A DNA stretch of 64,000 nucleotides from an uncultured Methanoregula sp. (GTDB lineage: Archaea; Halobacteriota; Methanomicrobia; Methanomicrobiales; Methanospirillaceae): contig NZ_OY763919.1 in the NCBI RefSeq assembly GCF_963667735.1, positions 806,001 to 870,000 on the forward strand. Direction: 5' to 3'. The notes under the pieces were generated by a model that was not told the origin of the DNA, ran no database searches, and saw only the letters and a list, made by a program, of their open reading frames with translations. Of the stretch, positions 9,489-20,318 are shown piece by piece; positions within the stretch are counted from its first letter, which is position 1, and each line of letters opens with the position of its first letter. The position numbers and the translations under genes were made by a program.

Positions 9489-9926
9489 ATGAAAACTAGT
9501 ATGATTAAAATACTCACACTCGCCATTCTCATTCTCGGCATCATAGCTGCGGGATGCAGCAGTCCCGCGCCGCAGCAGTCAGCCGCTACTCCCAAACCGA
9601 CCCAGACCTCCTTCTACTACTATGGAAACGGCACCTTCAATGTCAATGGCACGCTCCAGCAGGTGAACGGTACCCTCTTTGTAGCGTCAAACCCACCGGG
9701 CGCGGATATCTATATCGATAACGAACACTGGTGCCGGGGCGATTGCGCCCTCTCCTATAGGATCCCGCCCGGCCGCCACACGGTCGAATTCCGCATGGAC
9801 GGCTACGAGACGGTCGATTACCCTGTCATGGTCGAGAAAGGTGGCATGGAAGGAATCAACGTAACACTCACAAAGAAAGGGAGCCGCCTGACGGTCGCTT
9901 CTGCGACAACGTCCGGGACATCATGA
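9489..9926 (+). CDS. PEGA-domain lipoprotein
   Basis: A 145-residue exported protein. A hydrophobic signal ends in the lipobox-like IIAAGC, so the cysteine near residue 22 is probably lipid-anchored. A short low-complexity linker follows, then a PEGA domain (PF08308) with its landmarks SNPPGADIYIDNEHW and PPGRHTVEFRMDGYE. PEGA domains are surface beta-sandwiches of S-layer-rich archaea. Asn-Gly-Thr sequons in residues 47-63 could be glycosylated. An ATG at 9501 is an alternative start. Confidence 0.85.
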   Translation: MKTSMIKILTLAILILGIIAAGCSSPAPQQSAATPKPTQTSFYYYGNGTFNVNGTLQQVNGTLFVASNPPGADIYIDNEHWCRGDCALSYRIPPGRHTVEFRMDGYETVDYPVMVEKGGMEGINVTLTKKGSRLTVASATTSGTS

Positions 9927-10016
9927 GTGAAAAAACCGGTGCCGTCATCAGGACTGGATAGCTAACCCCAGAAAGAGGGACGGATAACCAGCAAAAAAAA
10001 GAGAAGGTGAGACAGT

Positions 10017-11288
10017 TCAGGCAAACGTTTCCTGCGGGGTCAGGGTTGCAGAGAACGGAATGCCGTCATCCATAACATCAGACTCATCCGCTGTATCAGC
10101 AGAATATGCTTCAGTGCTGGCTACAGACGTAGACGGGATATCAGCAGCCGCGGCTGCATTGACAAGACCCGCTCCATAGAGCCAGTGATTGCCGAGCGGG
10201 GTTGCCGTGCTGATGATCTTCTGCTTGACCTGCAGGTTTGTCCAGTCCGGGTGGGCGCTGTACACAAGCGCTGCAACACCGGCTACGTGCGGGGTTGCCA
10301 TGGACGTTCCGCTGTAGGTTGCATACCCGCCGGGAACCGTTGAGCGGATCCTCACGCCCGGCGCAGAGACGCCGAGGTTGAATCCCGTGCTCGACCAGGT
10401 GGCCCGGTGGTTGTGCTTGTTCACGGCTGCAACGGCAAGGACTTCGTCGTACTTTGCCGGGTACCCCATGGTCTCTCCGACGCCGCTGACACTACCCTCG
10501 TTTCCTGCTGCCGCAACAACCAGCACACCGTTCTCGGTGGCATTGATGACGGCATCGTGCATGGCCTGTGAATCATACCATATGCCCAGGCTCATCGAGG
10601 CAACCTGCATGCTGTTGTTCTTGGCCCAGTAAATGCCTTCAACAACATCGCTCGTGGAGCCGTATCCCCAGGGACCGAGGACTTTTACCCCGTAGAGACG
10701 GACACCCGGGGAGGTACCGTAGATGCCTTTCTTGCTTCCTGTTGCGGCAATGATACCGGAACAGTGGGTCCCGTGACCATTGTCATCCATGGGATTGTCG
10801 TTGTCATTGTAGAAATTATAACCACCGGCGTACACATCCTTGAGATCGGGGTGCGTGTAATCGATACCGGTATCGATCACGGCAACCTTGACACCGGTTC
10901 CCGTATTGCCTGCGGCCTGGACCGCGTCAGCCTTGATCTGCTTGATATTCTGAGGCATCAGCGGGGACAGCGCAGAGACAACATAGTCCGGCTCCACGTA
11001 CTTGACATTCTCGTTTGTTTTCAGGTCGGCAATCTCCTTATCGGAGAGATCCATGGCAACGGCATGGATGTCCGGGTACACATACTTGACCTTCCCCAGG
11101 CTGGAGATGGGAGCATAGGCAGGCCCGGTTGTCCCAGTTGCGCTCATCATGAATTTGACATCGGTACGGTCATTAAACTGGACTGACGGGGTATCCTTGA
11201 ACCCGACAATCACCGGTACTGCCGATACGCCGGCGACACAGAAACTGCACACCATCAGGGTGATGATGAGCAGGGTATAGTTTTTCAT
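10017..11288 (-). CDS. Secreted subtilisin-like serine protease (S8)
   Basis: A 423-residue preproprotein. There is a signal peptide (residues 1 to about 23), an inhibitor-I9-like propeptide (about 25-102, ending near NVKYVEPDY) and a subtilase domain. The catalytic residues are Asp139 (AVIDTGIDYTHPDL), His172 (DDNGHGTHCSGI) and Ser329 (SGTSMATPHVAG), with the oxyanion Asn263 (AAAGNEGS). All three are present, so it should be active after export. No C-terminal anchor is evident; the last 40 residues are acidic and low-complexity. It is followed upstream on the same strand by two PepSY-like secreted proteins, which suggests protease control. Confidence 0.94.
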   Translation of the reverse strand: MKNYTLLIITLMVCSFCVAGVSAVPVIVGFKDTPSVQFNDRTDVKFMMSATGTTGPAYAPISSLGKVKYVYPDIHAVAMDLSDKEIADLKTNENVKYVEPDYVVSALSPLMPQNIKQIKADAVQAAGNTGTGVKVAVIDTGIDYTHPDLKDVYAGGYNFYNDNDNPMDDNGHGTHCSGIIAATGSKKGIYGTSPGVRLYGVKVLGPWGYGSTSDVVEGIYWAKNNSMQVASMSLGIWYDSQAMHDAVINATENGVLVVAAAGNEGSVSGVGETMGYPAKYDEVLAVAAVNKHNHRATWSSTGFNLGVSAPGVRIRSTVPGGYATYSGTSMATPHVAGVAALVYSAHPDWTNLQVKQKIISTATPLGNHWLYGAGLVNAAAAADIPSTSVASTEAYSADTADESDVMDDGIPFSATLTPQETFA

Positions 11289-11364
11289 GGTTCTTCACTC
11301 CACGTTCCACGATATTCCGGTAACATTTTTCCACGGGTATCCCGCTTCATCCGGGATAAAAAAA

Positions 11365-12246
11365 TTATTCGAGCCATGATTCCGCCCAGAGCGTGTCCCT
11401 GATAATCCGCCCGTTATTGGCATTCACATAGATAGTGATCGGGATCTTCTCACCGGCTCCCTTGGTACCATCGAACGTCACGATCCAGACCAGGGTCTCC
11501 ACGTTCTGCGTCCGCTCTGCAAGAGAGAGGCTGATCCGCGGGTGGGAGACGGTTATATCGGAAGGAATGGAATCTTCAGCAGTCTCAAGGGCTTCCGACA
11601 TGGGGATCTTGGGCGTTGTTGAGGCCGACAGGATGCGGTTGACACCCCAGTAGTCGATGACCTTGCCATCGTTTGCATTGACCGAGACATGGACAATGTT
11701 TGGCAGGGTGAGTTCCTTTACAGATCCGTACCACCAGCTCTCAGAGCCGTAATACTCCCGCCATATGAACGAGTACTCGCTGCCTGATGTGGAGTTGATA
11801 AGCTTGTCTTCGATAAGAAGCCAGTTCTTCCCGTTGAACCCGTCATACTTTGCAGTCGCATAGGTCCGGGCTGCTTCGTATGCCTTGTCCCGGGTCAGGT
11901 TGATCATCTTGGAATTCTTGTAATGGGATCCGAAATGCGCAAACTCCACGTCGCCCGACTGCTGGTTCACCCAGAAGCGGTCGGCATCGGAATAAAACGT
12001 AAAGTAATTCCCAATCGGGAGCCCTTCGACATCATCGGGTTCAAGTTCCATGGTATAGTCCCCGACGAAATCCTTGATGAAGAGCATTGCCCGCTCCTCG
12101 CTGATATGGTAGTTGTCATGCGCTGAGGCAACACCGGCTACTGATCCGGCAGGAGTCATGGTGATCTCCTTTGCCATTGCTGCCGGAATGCACGCGATCA
12201 TGCAGATCAGGAGCAGCGGGAGAATTTTCCATCGTATTGTTGTCAT
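11365..12246 (-). CDS. Secreted PepSY-like protein, copy 1
   Basis: A 293-residue exported protein with a signal peptide (cleavage near PAAMA, residue 25). It is probably made of PepSY/propeptide-like modules: the segments NLTRDKAYEAARTYATAKY and IPMSEALETAEDSIP are each followed by a beta-strand ending in a hydrophobic-Asn-Ala-x-(D/N)-Gly-(K/R) turn (VNANDGKVIDYWGV and VNANNGRIIRDT), which is the PepSY signature pattern. It is homologous to the adjacent gene at 12279-13220 (shared NLT-DKA, GKVIDYWGV-like and SEALET motifs). It may inhibit or chaperone the neighbouring subtilisin. That role is inferred from PepSY families and gene position. Confidence 0.7.
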   Translation of the reverse strand: MTTIRWKILPLLLICMIACIPAAMAKEITMTPAGSVAGVASAHDNYHISEERAMLFIKDFVGDYTMELEPDDVEGLPIGNYFTFYSDADRFWVNQQSGDVEFAHFGSHYKNSKMINLTRDKAYEAARTYATAKYDGFNGKNWLLIEDKLINSTSGSEYSFIWREYYGSESWWYGSVKELTLPNIVHVSVNANDGKVIDYWGVNRILSASTTPKIPMSEALETAEDSIPSDITVSHPRISLSLAERTQNVETLVWIVTFDGTKGAGEKIPITIYVNANNGRIIRDTLWAESWLE

Positions 12247-12278
12247 CTGATTTCCTCCAAAAATATCTGGCAGACTCC

Positions 12279-13220
12279 TTAGAAGCCGATCCAGTCCTCC
12301 GGCCAGTAATAGCCCTCCCAGTAGCTGTGCGGTTCACCGTTCTCGGCATTGACAAAAGTGATCACATGCCATGGCCAGGAGTAAGAATACCAGTGTTCAA
12401 CACCGTTCATCTTCACATTGTAGACAAGGGTCTGGACATTGGTGGGCTGGGTTATGACGCTCAGGTATTCGTCGTCAAGACCGGTAAACTGGAACCAGGA
12501 ATAGTAATCCTCGGAAGTTTCCAGGGCTTCGGACAGGGAGATTTTTGGCGTGAGGGCCACGTTGATCGCCCGGTCTACACCCCAGTAGTCGATGATCTTC
12601 CCGTTGTGTGCATTGAGCGACACGTGGACAACACTCGGGGCCCGGACATCTCCGGAAAGCTCGCGCCAGACAAACCAGTACTGGTTGCTGTCATCCCACC
12701 CGCTGGTGTACAGACCTTCCCGGACAAGTTCCCATTTCCTTGTCTCAAATCCCGGGAATTTCTGCTTCGCATAATCCTGCGCTGCAGCAATGGCCTTGTC
12801 GTGGGTCAGGTTAACCGTCTTCGCATCGGCCCTGTTCTCGCCCATGTACACGAACTCGATGTCCCCGGTCTGCTGGTTGACTGCATACTGGGAGGCATTC
12901 ACGTACATCCGGTAATAACTGCCGATAGGGAGACCGTCAACCCTGTACAGGATCGGGTCAACATTTGGCTGGCCGGTATATGCACGGATACGGTTCTTTG
13001 CATCCTCAAGAGAGATCGGGTACTGGCCGCTTGCCATCGTCGCATCTCCCGGGTGCAGGACCTCCCGCGGATGATCTCCTAATTCCATCGACGGGACATT
13101 TGGGATCTGGGACTCGGATTTGGTCAGGGTCCAGTTCACCTGAAATGCTGCTGCTGTATGAACAAACGCAAGGCAGCATACCGCCACAAACAGGATTAAT
13201 TTCCAGTGTGAAATTCTCAT
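12279..13220 (-). CDS. Secreted PepSY-like protein, copy 2
   Basis: A 313-residue exported protein with a signal peptide ending near VHTAAA (residue 25). The same two-module layout as its neighbour is visible: LEDAKNRIRAYTG, NLTHDKAIAAAQDYAKQKF, then VSLNAHNGKIIDYWGVDRAI and a last module ending VNAENGEPHSYW. The two genes are separated by 32 bases and are tandem paralogs. They lie upstream of the subtilisin on the same strand, so an operon of two PepSY proteins and a protease is likely. The protein ends soon after the last module, without an anchor. Confidence 0.7.
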   Translation of the reverse strand: MRISHWKLILFVAVCCLAFVHTAAAFQVNWTLTKSESQIPNVPSMELGDHPREVLHPGDATMASGQYPISLEDAKNRIRAYTGQPNVDPILYRVDGLPIGSYYRMYVNASQYAVNQQTGDIEFVYMGENRADAKTVNLTHDKAIAAAQDYAKQKFPGFETRKWELVREGLYTSGWDDSNQYWFVWRELSGDVRAPSVVHVSLNAHNGKIIDYWGVDRAINVALTPKISLSEALETSEDYYSWFQFTGLDDEYLSVITQPTNVQTLVYNVKMNGVEHWYSYSWPWHVITFVNAENGEPHSYWEGYYWPEDWIGF

Positions 13221-13948
13221 GTATTTCCTCCAAAACCCTTTCCGGCTCTACCGGGAAGGTCGACACCTGCTTGTGTCATGCTCTGAAATTTGTGCCCGGA
13301 TGGCAAAAAGGAGGCGTTGAGTGAAATTTTTTTTGCAGTTATTACAATGGGGCTTACGGATACACCGTCATTTGGGAGTGGAGAGATATCCCCATGTGTA
13401 CCGCTCGTTCGATTCCCCGGGCACAGGGTCAACCAGACCCATGCAGCAGAGCGGCAGGCAGCCCCGGGATATACCATGGACCGGCTCTTGTCGGAGAGGG
13501 GGAACTTTGCGGAGTTTTCAAAAACGCCGGTTCCCCGGCAGAACATGCTGTCGGAGAATAACGAGATCGTCAGGTTCCCCTGACCCCTTTTTTCCCGGGC
13601 ACACGCTCCCTGATCATTGGGCTTTGCCGATGCCCGTGCGCTCCGGTCGGAATCGATTGTAACGTTGCTACATATTACCTCACCGATTCCCGCCGGAAAA
13701 CCCTGATTTGTTCCGGAATTATTACCGCATTTTTCCGAATTATTACCTCTGCGAAAAAGGGGGGTGAGGCAAAACTCGTACTACGGAGCCCGATACGGGT
13801 CGGGATTCTTTATCGTCGTGGGGGGTAATGTGAGGGGTTATATGACGGAGGAGGGTTGGGGGGGTGGATCCGGGAGGTCACGGCAGGATCGGGATCCTTC
13901 CGCACATCCATCGGAATCCTTTTTTCCCTCCCGGTAAATCCTGAATCA
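13221..13948. other. Long non-coding interval before the phospholipase D-like gene
   Basis: About 730 bases. No open frame here has convincing protein-like sequence. It includes a pair of near-identical elements (TTCCGGAATTATTACC at 13711-13726 and TTCCGAATTATTACC at 13733-13747), a third ATTACC at 13674, and TATA-like segments (CTTTATC near 13810, GTTATATGA near 13837) that may serve the downstream gene. Divergent promoters for the PepSY-like operon are expected near its left end. Confidence 0.4.
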
Positions 13949-15019
13949 ATGAACACCAGAATGCCGATCCTTCCCACCATTGCAGTCCTGCTCGCGGTCC
14001 TTGCTGTTGTTGCCGCAGGCTGTACCGGGATCTCTCCCTCACCAAAGCCGGTGAGCACCGGGACCGCCGCGAATGTATCTTCAAACACCGGTATCCATAC
14101 GATCTTTGTCCAAGCAAACGATGGCCGGGCGCCGGTCCTCAACGCAATTGCCGGGGCACAGAAGACCATCACTCTCACCATCTACCAGCTTGATGACCCT
14201 GAGATCGTTGCCGCACTGGCTGCCGCACAGAACCGGAGCGTCTCGGTCCGGATCATCTACAACAATGCCTCGTTTGCAGCCCAGAATGTGACCAACCCGA
14301 ACAATTATGCGATTGCAAACCTGACCCCGCTCGGGGTGCAGATGAGACCGGGCTGGCCAATCTATACCCTCACCCACCAGAAAACCCTCACGGTTGACGG
14401 GTCGGTCGCGCTCATCATGACCCTCAACCTGGACCAGACATTTTTTACAACAACACGGGATTTCGGGATCGTGACAAACGACCCGGCAGAAGTACAGGAG
14501 ATCGAACGGGTGTTCGAGGCGGACTGGAATTACCGGAATGTGACCCCGACTCAAGCCTCGCTTGTCTGGAGCCCGGTCAATGCCCGGGAAAAGATCGTCG
14601 GCCTGATCAACCATTCGAATAAGACCCTCGAGATCTATATCGACTCGATCACCGATCCCCAGGTGATCGGGGCGATCTGCAATGCCTCGCAGAGAGGCGT
14701 TGCTGTCCGGATGCTTGCGGCCAATAACATAGGCAGCAACGGGGCGAATGTGAATGCACCGGCAATTGCCATGCTGAATGCCAGCGGGGCAAAAGCAAAA
14801 TCGATCGCTGCGCCGTATGTTCATGCCAAGGTGGCTGTGGCCGATTACGGGACAAACCGCCAGGTCGCGTACGTGGGTTCGGCCTACTTTGTCGTTGAGT
14901 CCCTGGACCAGAGCCGTAACCTGGGGATTCTCGTCTCGGAGCAGCCAATCCTCGACCGGATCGAGACGGAGTTCAACAAGGACTGGCAGGCACCCGCCGT
15001 GCCGGAGTCCAATGGGTGA
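13949..15019 (+). CDS. Secreted phospholipase D-like lipoprotein (copy 1)
   Basis: A 356-residue protein. A signal peptide ends in the lipobox-like VVAAGC, which suggests membrane anchoring. Two phospholipase D-like halves follow, each with an HxK motif: YTLTHQKTLTVDG in the first and APYVHAKVAVADYG in the second. The PLD superfamily uses two HxK-x4-D motifs to cut phosphodiester bonds. Here both His-x-Lys pairs and the following Asp are visible, so catalysis is plausible. A second, paralogous gene lies at 27670-28752. The substrate could be phospholipid or nucleic acid. The ATG at 13949 places the signal peptide correctly; a longer frame begins at 13856. Confidence 0.85.
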   Translation: MNTRMPILPTIAVLLAVLAVVAAGCTGISPSPKPVSTGTAANVSSNTGIHTIFVQANDGRAPVLNAIAGAQKTITLTIYQLDDPEIVAALAAAQNRSVSVRIIYNNASFAAQNVTNPNNYAIANLTPLGVQMRPGWPIYTLTHQKTLTVDGSVALIMTLNLDQTFFTTTRDFGIVTNDPAEVQEIERVFEADWNYRNVTPTQASLVWSPVNAREKIVGLINHSNKTLEIYIDSITDPQVIGAICNASQRGVAVRMLAANNIGSNGANVNAPAIAMLNASGAKAKSIAAPYVHAKVAVADYGTNRQVAYVGSAYFVVESLDQSRNLGILVSEQPILDRIETEFNKDWQAPAVPESNG

Positions 15020-15180
15020 GGGGAGCAGATTCGGACACCCCCTCCCGGACCCCGGGGCTTTGCCGATGCTGGGGGTCTCCGTCAGGGACGCCGTACTCAC
15101 AGGACGCTGTTGATCGTCGTCCGTATGTTCGCACAAACTTTAATGGCAACGGGCGTGATACGTAGTGTACGGTAACTCGT

Positions 15181-15384
15181 ATGACAACGATTAAGGCAAA
15201 AGTCATCGATGGTTTTCATCTCGAACTGGAGAAGGGGATCCAGACGAAAACCGGTGATGAAATCTTCATAAAAATTATTGAGAAAAAACCGGTCGCATCA
15301 CTCCGGGGGGCATGGGGTTATGATGTTGATAGTGCGGATTTTGTCGATACGATACGGAAATCCAGAACAATCCAGCCCTTATGA
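15181..15384 (+). CDS. VapB-like antitoxin
   Basis: A 67-residue protein whose stop overlaps the start of a PIN-domain toxin by four bases (ATGA), the classic layout of vapBC pairs. The N-terminal half (TTIKAKVIDGFHLELEKGIQ) looks like a short beta-rich DNA-binding segment. The C-terminal tail (DSADFVDTIRKSRT) resembles the toxin-binding tail of DUF104/AbrB-like antitoxins. The pair probably autoregulates from the promoter directly upstream, where CTTTAATGG sits about 35-45 bases before the ATG. Confidence 0.75.
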   Translation: MTTIKAKVIDGFHLELEKGIQTKTGDEIFIKIIEKKPVASLRGAWGYDVDSADFVDTIRKSRTIQPL

Positions 15385-15800
15385 ATTTTTTTCTTGATAC
15401 CAGTATCTGCGTTGATGTGCTCCGGACAAAGGGTCCCCAGAAGTCCTTTGATCTCTTTGAAAGTTTTTCGTTGGACCAGAATACCGGGATCATTTCTGTC
15501 ATCACGGTCGCAGAGCTGAGCGCCGGGGCGGCACTTTCTTCATTCAAAGATGCACAGAAAAAGACCGACGAGTTACTTGCCTATGTTACGATTGTTGAAC
15601 TCAACGAGTCGGTTGCTCTGGCTGGCGGAAAGATCTATGCGGACCTTTCAAAAACCGGAAAGAAAATCGAGTTCAATGACTGCCTGATTGCAGCCACGGC
15701 ACTATCGCTCGGATTTGATGAGATTGTTACAAGGAACTGCGATCACTTCAGCCGGATCGATAGTTGTTCTGCAATCGTGCCGGAAAATCTCAATTTTTAA
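15381..15800 (+). CDS. vapC: PIN-domain ribonuclease toxin, VapC family
   Basis: A 139-residue protein with the PIN-domain acidic residues in order: Asp6 in FFLDTSICVDVL, Glu about 43 in VITVAELSAGA, Asp about 95 in FNDCLIAATAL and Asp about 114 in TRNCDHF. VapC toxins cleave RNA, often tRNA, when released from the antitoxin. It is translated from a start overlapping the antitoxin stop. An AT-rich tail (TTTTTAAAAATTTTTC) follows the stop codon and probably terminates transcription. Confidence 0.88.
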   Translation: MNFFLDTSICVDVLRTKGPQKSFDLFESFSLDQNTGIISVITVAELSAGAALSSFKDAQKKTDELLAYVTIVELNESVALAGGKIYADLSKTGKKIEFNDCLIAATALSLGFDEIVTRNCDHFSRIDSCSAIVPENLNF

Positions 15801-15961
15801 AAATTTTTCTTTCAAAATTGTGATTTGGACTCTGCGCCGGGAGAATTTTGAAAAAACCAAATCCGAATTGAAAAAGGCTGAGATAACCCTGTTGAAGAAT
15901 TGCCTTTCTTGTTCTACTCTTAAAGGATAGTTTTATCGAAATCCTTTGAATAACAGTAATT

Positions 15962-16645
15962 ATGCTAGAGCAATTAACGGATATCGGATTTGCTTTTGCA
16001 GTTTTGGCGTTTATTGGATTTTTATTAAATGATGCATTCAATGCGGGCAAATATCTTGACATACCTATCATAAAAAGAAGTTCATTAGAAATTATCTTCC
16101 ATTACTGTTCAAAAGCGGTCTTTGCACTTTCAATAATTATTGGATTAGTTTATCCATTTATTAGGAGTAATTCAGATCTCCAGTTAGATCCCAGTTCATT
16201 GTATACAGTAACGGTTTTATTCGGAGTGTCCATTTTCTACATTATTGCATATTTTGTCGCATTTTTTGCTGGCATATACGACAGATATGCTAGCTACCGA
16301 TCAGTCTATGTAATTTACGAATGCTGCGGCGCCAAGGTCAGGGAAAAATTCCCATCGGTTTTGACAGTTGATGATGATTATGTATTTTTTGAAAAATACA
16401 AGACAAATTCATGGAAATGTATACCCAAAAGGAGCATTTTACAGATGGAAACGGTTATCGAACAAAATACAAGATATCGATTAGCAATTATCAATAAATT
16501 TGCATGGGTTATAAGATACAATGTTTACATCAAAATTGCATTGATTGTGTTGATGTTGGTATATTTCATTACATTGCCTTTTGGGTTTCTGCCACTGACG
16601 ATAATATTAGCAATTCTTATACTAATTTGTGGGATTTTACTATAA
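15962..16645 (+). CDS. AT-rich hypothetical membrane protein
   Basis: A 227-residue protein with about five or six hydrophobic segments (residues near 8-25, 45-62, 75-100 and two at the C-terminus). A soluble loop contains CCGAKVREKFPSVLTVDDDY. I do not recognise a family. The gene is markedly AT-rich compared with its GC-rich neighbours and uses AT-ending codons, which suggests acquisition by transfer. It follows the vapBC pair, another mobile-type cassette. Confidence 0.6.
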   Translation: MLEQLTDIGFAFAVLAFIGFLLNDAFNAGKYLDIPIIKRSSLEIIFHYCSKAVFALSIIIGLVYPFIRSNSDLQLDPSSLYTVTVLFGVSIFYIIAYFVAFFAGIYDRYASYRSVYVIYECCGAKVREKFPSVLTVDDDYVFFEKYKTNSWKCIPKRSILQMETVIEQNTRYRLAIINKFAWVIRYNVYIKIALIVLMLVYFITLPFGFLPLTIILAILILICGILL

Positions 16646-16665
16646 ATTTTAAAGAGATTTTCCTT

Positions 16666-17799
16666 CTACCCAACCCTCTTAATCCGGGCCATCGCTTCCT
16701 TCAGCCGCTCCATCGAAGCCGCGTACGACAACCGGATCCATCCCGGGGCATCGAACGCAGCACCGGGCGTTGCCGCTACGTGCCCCTTATCGAGCCAGCA
16801 GGAGGCAACTTCCATGTCGTCACCTGCAACCTTCACGAAGGCATAGAACGCCCCATCGGCCGGTGCGGTCTCGTAGCCCATTGTATTCAGTTCGGCGATG
16901 ATGTATTTGCGCCGGCGGTCGAACTCTTTTCGCATCTCTTCGACACAGGACTGGTCGCCTTTGAGCGCCGCAACCCCGCCCCACATGGCAAAGGTCGTGG
17001 CCTGGCTGATCGAGTGCTGCTGGACCTTGGACATCTCGGAGATGATCTCCTTGGGGCCCACCGCGTACCCGAGCCGCCAGCCGGTCATCGCATAAGCCTT
17101 CGAGAACCCGTTGATGGTGATCGTCCGGTGGTGCATGTCGCCGATGGAGGCGAGCGAGATATGCTCTTTGCCGTAGATCATCTTCTCGTAGATCTCGTCC
17201 GACATCGCGTAGATGTCGTGGTCCTGACAGAGGTCTGCAACGAGCTGCAGGGATTTTTTGTCCAGGACCGCACCCGAGGGGTTCGAGGGGGAGTTGACCA
17301 CGATCATCTTGGTCTTCTTGTTCACCCGTTCGAGCACGGAATCGTCGAGCTGGAAGGTCTTCTGGCTGACCGCGTGCTTCACGGTCTTCCCGCCAGCGAT
17401 ATGGACGCAGGGCTCGTAGGAGACCCAGGCCGGGGTGAGGATGATCGTCTCGTCGCCGGGATTGAGGACTGCCTCCATTGTCTCGTAAATGGCATCCTTC
17501 GCGCCGCAGGCAACGATCACCTGCTGGGGAGTGCAGGGGAAGTGGTTCTCTGTATTGATCTTCTCGCTGATCGCCGAGAGCAGTTCGGGGATGCCGCTGC
17601 TCGGGGCGTAATGCGTCTCGCCCCGCTTCAGGGCATCGATGCAGGCATCCGTGATATGCTGCGGGGTGGCGAAGTCCGGCTCGCCAATCGACATGCTGAT
17701 GACGTCGATCCCCTGCCGCTGCATGGCTTTGGCCTTGTTGGAGATCGCGATCGTCGCGGATTCGGTGACGCCGGCGATCTTCGCCGAGAGCGGCTTCAT
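16666..17799 (-). CDS. Class I/II PLP aminotransferase (aspartate aminotransferase-like)
   Basis: A 377-residue fold-type I aminotransferase. Visible are [32 protein letters not shown], the [11 protein letters not shown] turn, the [11 protein letters not shown] aspartate and tyrosine, the PLP lysine in [17 protein letters not shown] and the substrate-binding arginine near GWIRLSYA. These point to an aspartate/aromatic aminotransferase of the Igamma group. It overlaps the ribH stop by four bases, so it is the last gene of a four-gene operon with ribC, ribH and a class V aminotransferase. Confidence 0.92.
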   Translation of the reverse strand: MKPLSAKIAGVTESATIAISNKAKAMQRQGIDVISMSIGEPDFATPQHITDACIDALKRGETHYAPSSGIPELLSAISEKINTENHFPCTPQQVIVACGAKDAIYETMEAVLNPGDETIILTPAWVSYEPCVHIAGGKTVKHAVSQKTFQLDDSVLERVNKKTKMIVVNSPSNPSGAVLDKKSLQLVADLCQDHDIYAMSDEIYEKMIYGKEHISLASIGDMHHRTITINGFSKAYAMTGWRLGYAVGPKEIISEMSKVQQHSISQATTFAMWGGVAALKGDQSCVEEMRKEFDRRRKYIIAELNTMGYETAPADGAFYAFVKVAGDDMEVASCWLDKGHVAATPGAAFDAPGWIRLSYAASMERLKEAMARIKRVG

Positions 17800-18215
17800 C
17801 TCAACCGTTTGACCATCTTGATGGCTGACTCAACGGCCCGCTTTGCGTAATCGATCCGCTCGTTGGCCTCAAGCCTCGTCATGCCGGGGCCGGAGATGCC
17901 AAGGGCAACCGGTTTTCCGAACTCGAGCGAGAGATCGATGATCTTCCGGGCTGCATGCTGCACCACGATCTCGTCGTGCTGGGTTGCGCCCTCGATAACG
18001 CAGCCGATCGTGATGACCGCGTCGACTTTTCCTGCAACCAGCAGCTTCTTGATCGCAAGCGGCATGTCGTACGCGCCGGGCACATAGATGGTGTCGGTCA
18101 CTTCTGCGCCGAGGAATGCTGCATGTTCGCGGCCTTCAATCTCCATCATGTACGTGATGTCGCGGTTGAACTCCGCAACAACGAATCCCAGTTTTATCGG
18201 GTTGGTGTCACACAT
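17796..18215 (-). CDS. ribH: 6,7-dimethyl-8-ribityllumazine synthase
   Basis: A 139-residue enzyme that condenses 5-amino-6-ribitylaminouracil with dihydroxybutanone phosphate. The RibH landmarks are seen: [45 protein letters not shown] (catalytic His) and [10 protein letters not shown]. The length is typical for archaeal RibH. It is coupled by a four-base overlap to the aminotransferase behind it and lies 46 bases after ribC. Its product feeds RibC next door. Confidence 0.95.
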   Translation of the reverse strand: MCDTNPIKLGFVVAEFNRDITYMMEIEGREHAAFLGAEVTDTIYVPGAYDMPLAIKKLLVAGKVDAVITIGCVIEGATQHDEIVVQHAARKIIDLSLEFGKPVALGISGPGMTRLEANERIDYAKRAVESAIKMVKRLR

Positions 18216-18261
18216 ATTCTAATCATCTCGTGTAAATGGTCATTAATGCGTAGGCTTGGTC

Positions 18262-19850
<1,589 letters not shown>

Positions 19851-19896
19851 GTGAATCTGCTCATAGTATTTTAATATAGACGCAATATAAGTTTGG
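19851..19896. promoter_or_regulatory. Divergent promoter between the rib operon and purE
   Basis: Only 46 bases separate the two ATGs. On the minus strand a TATTAAAAT-type box and on the plus strand GCAATATAAG are visible. The two promoters must overlap, so transcription of the two directions is probably mutually exclusive or coordinated, and both mRNAs nearly lack leaders. Confidence 0.55.
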
Positions 19897-20298
19897 ATGG
19901 CAGATATGGCAGACGTAGCTATTATATCCGGATCCGCCTCCGACGCGGCTATCACTGACAAGGTCAAGAAAGTCCTTGACGCAAACCGCATCTCGTACGA
20001 TGCACAGATCCTCTCGGCACACCGCGACCCGGACAAGCTCGATGCATATGTCAAGACCAGCACGGCCAAGATCTTCATCGCCATTGCCGGCCTCTCCGCA
20101 GCACTTCCCGGCGTCATCGCATCCCGGACCGACAAGCCGGTCATCGGCGTGCCGGTGAGCGGGACCCTGAACGGGATGGATGCCCTCCTCTCCATTGCCC
20201 AGATGCCAAAAGGCGTGCCGGTTGCCTGCGTTGGCGTGGACAACGGGGACAATGCCGCATGGCTGGCAATCCGGATCCTGAACCTGTCGAAGAAGTAA
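19897..20298 (+). CDS. purE: N5-carboxyaminoimidazole ribonucleotide mutase
   Basis: A 133-residue purine biosynthesis enzyme. PurE landmarks: [11 protein letters not shown] (phosphate loop), [14 protein letters not shown] (catalytic His), [15 protein letters not shown] and [16 protein letters not shown]. It is slightly shorter than bacterial class I PurE (about 160) and has the archaeal/class II-like shortened C-terminus, so direct CO2-dependent carboxylation of AIR is a possible alternative reaction. A second in-frame ATG lies three codons in. Confidence 0.93.
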   Translation: MADMADVAIISGSASDAAITDKVKKVLDANRISYDAQILSAHRDPDKLDAYVKTSTAKIFIAIAGLSAALPGVIASRTDKPVIGVPVSGTLNGMDALLSIAQMPKGVPVACVGVDNGDNAAWLAIRILNLSKK

Positions 20299-20318
20299 AA
20301 AAGTAATAAAAATAAAAA

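Noticed and set aside
16504..17850. Long plus-strand open frame opposite the aminotransferase (448 codons)
   Set aside because: The opposite strand encodes a clear PLP aminotransferase coupled to ribH. The frame starts inside the AT-rich gene and has no recognisable motif.
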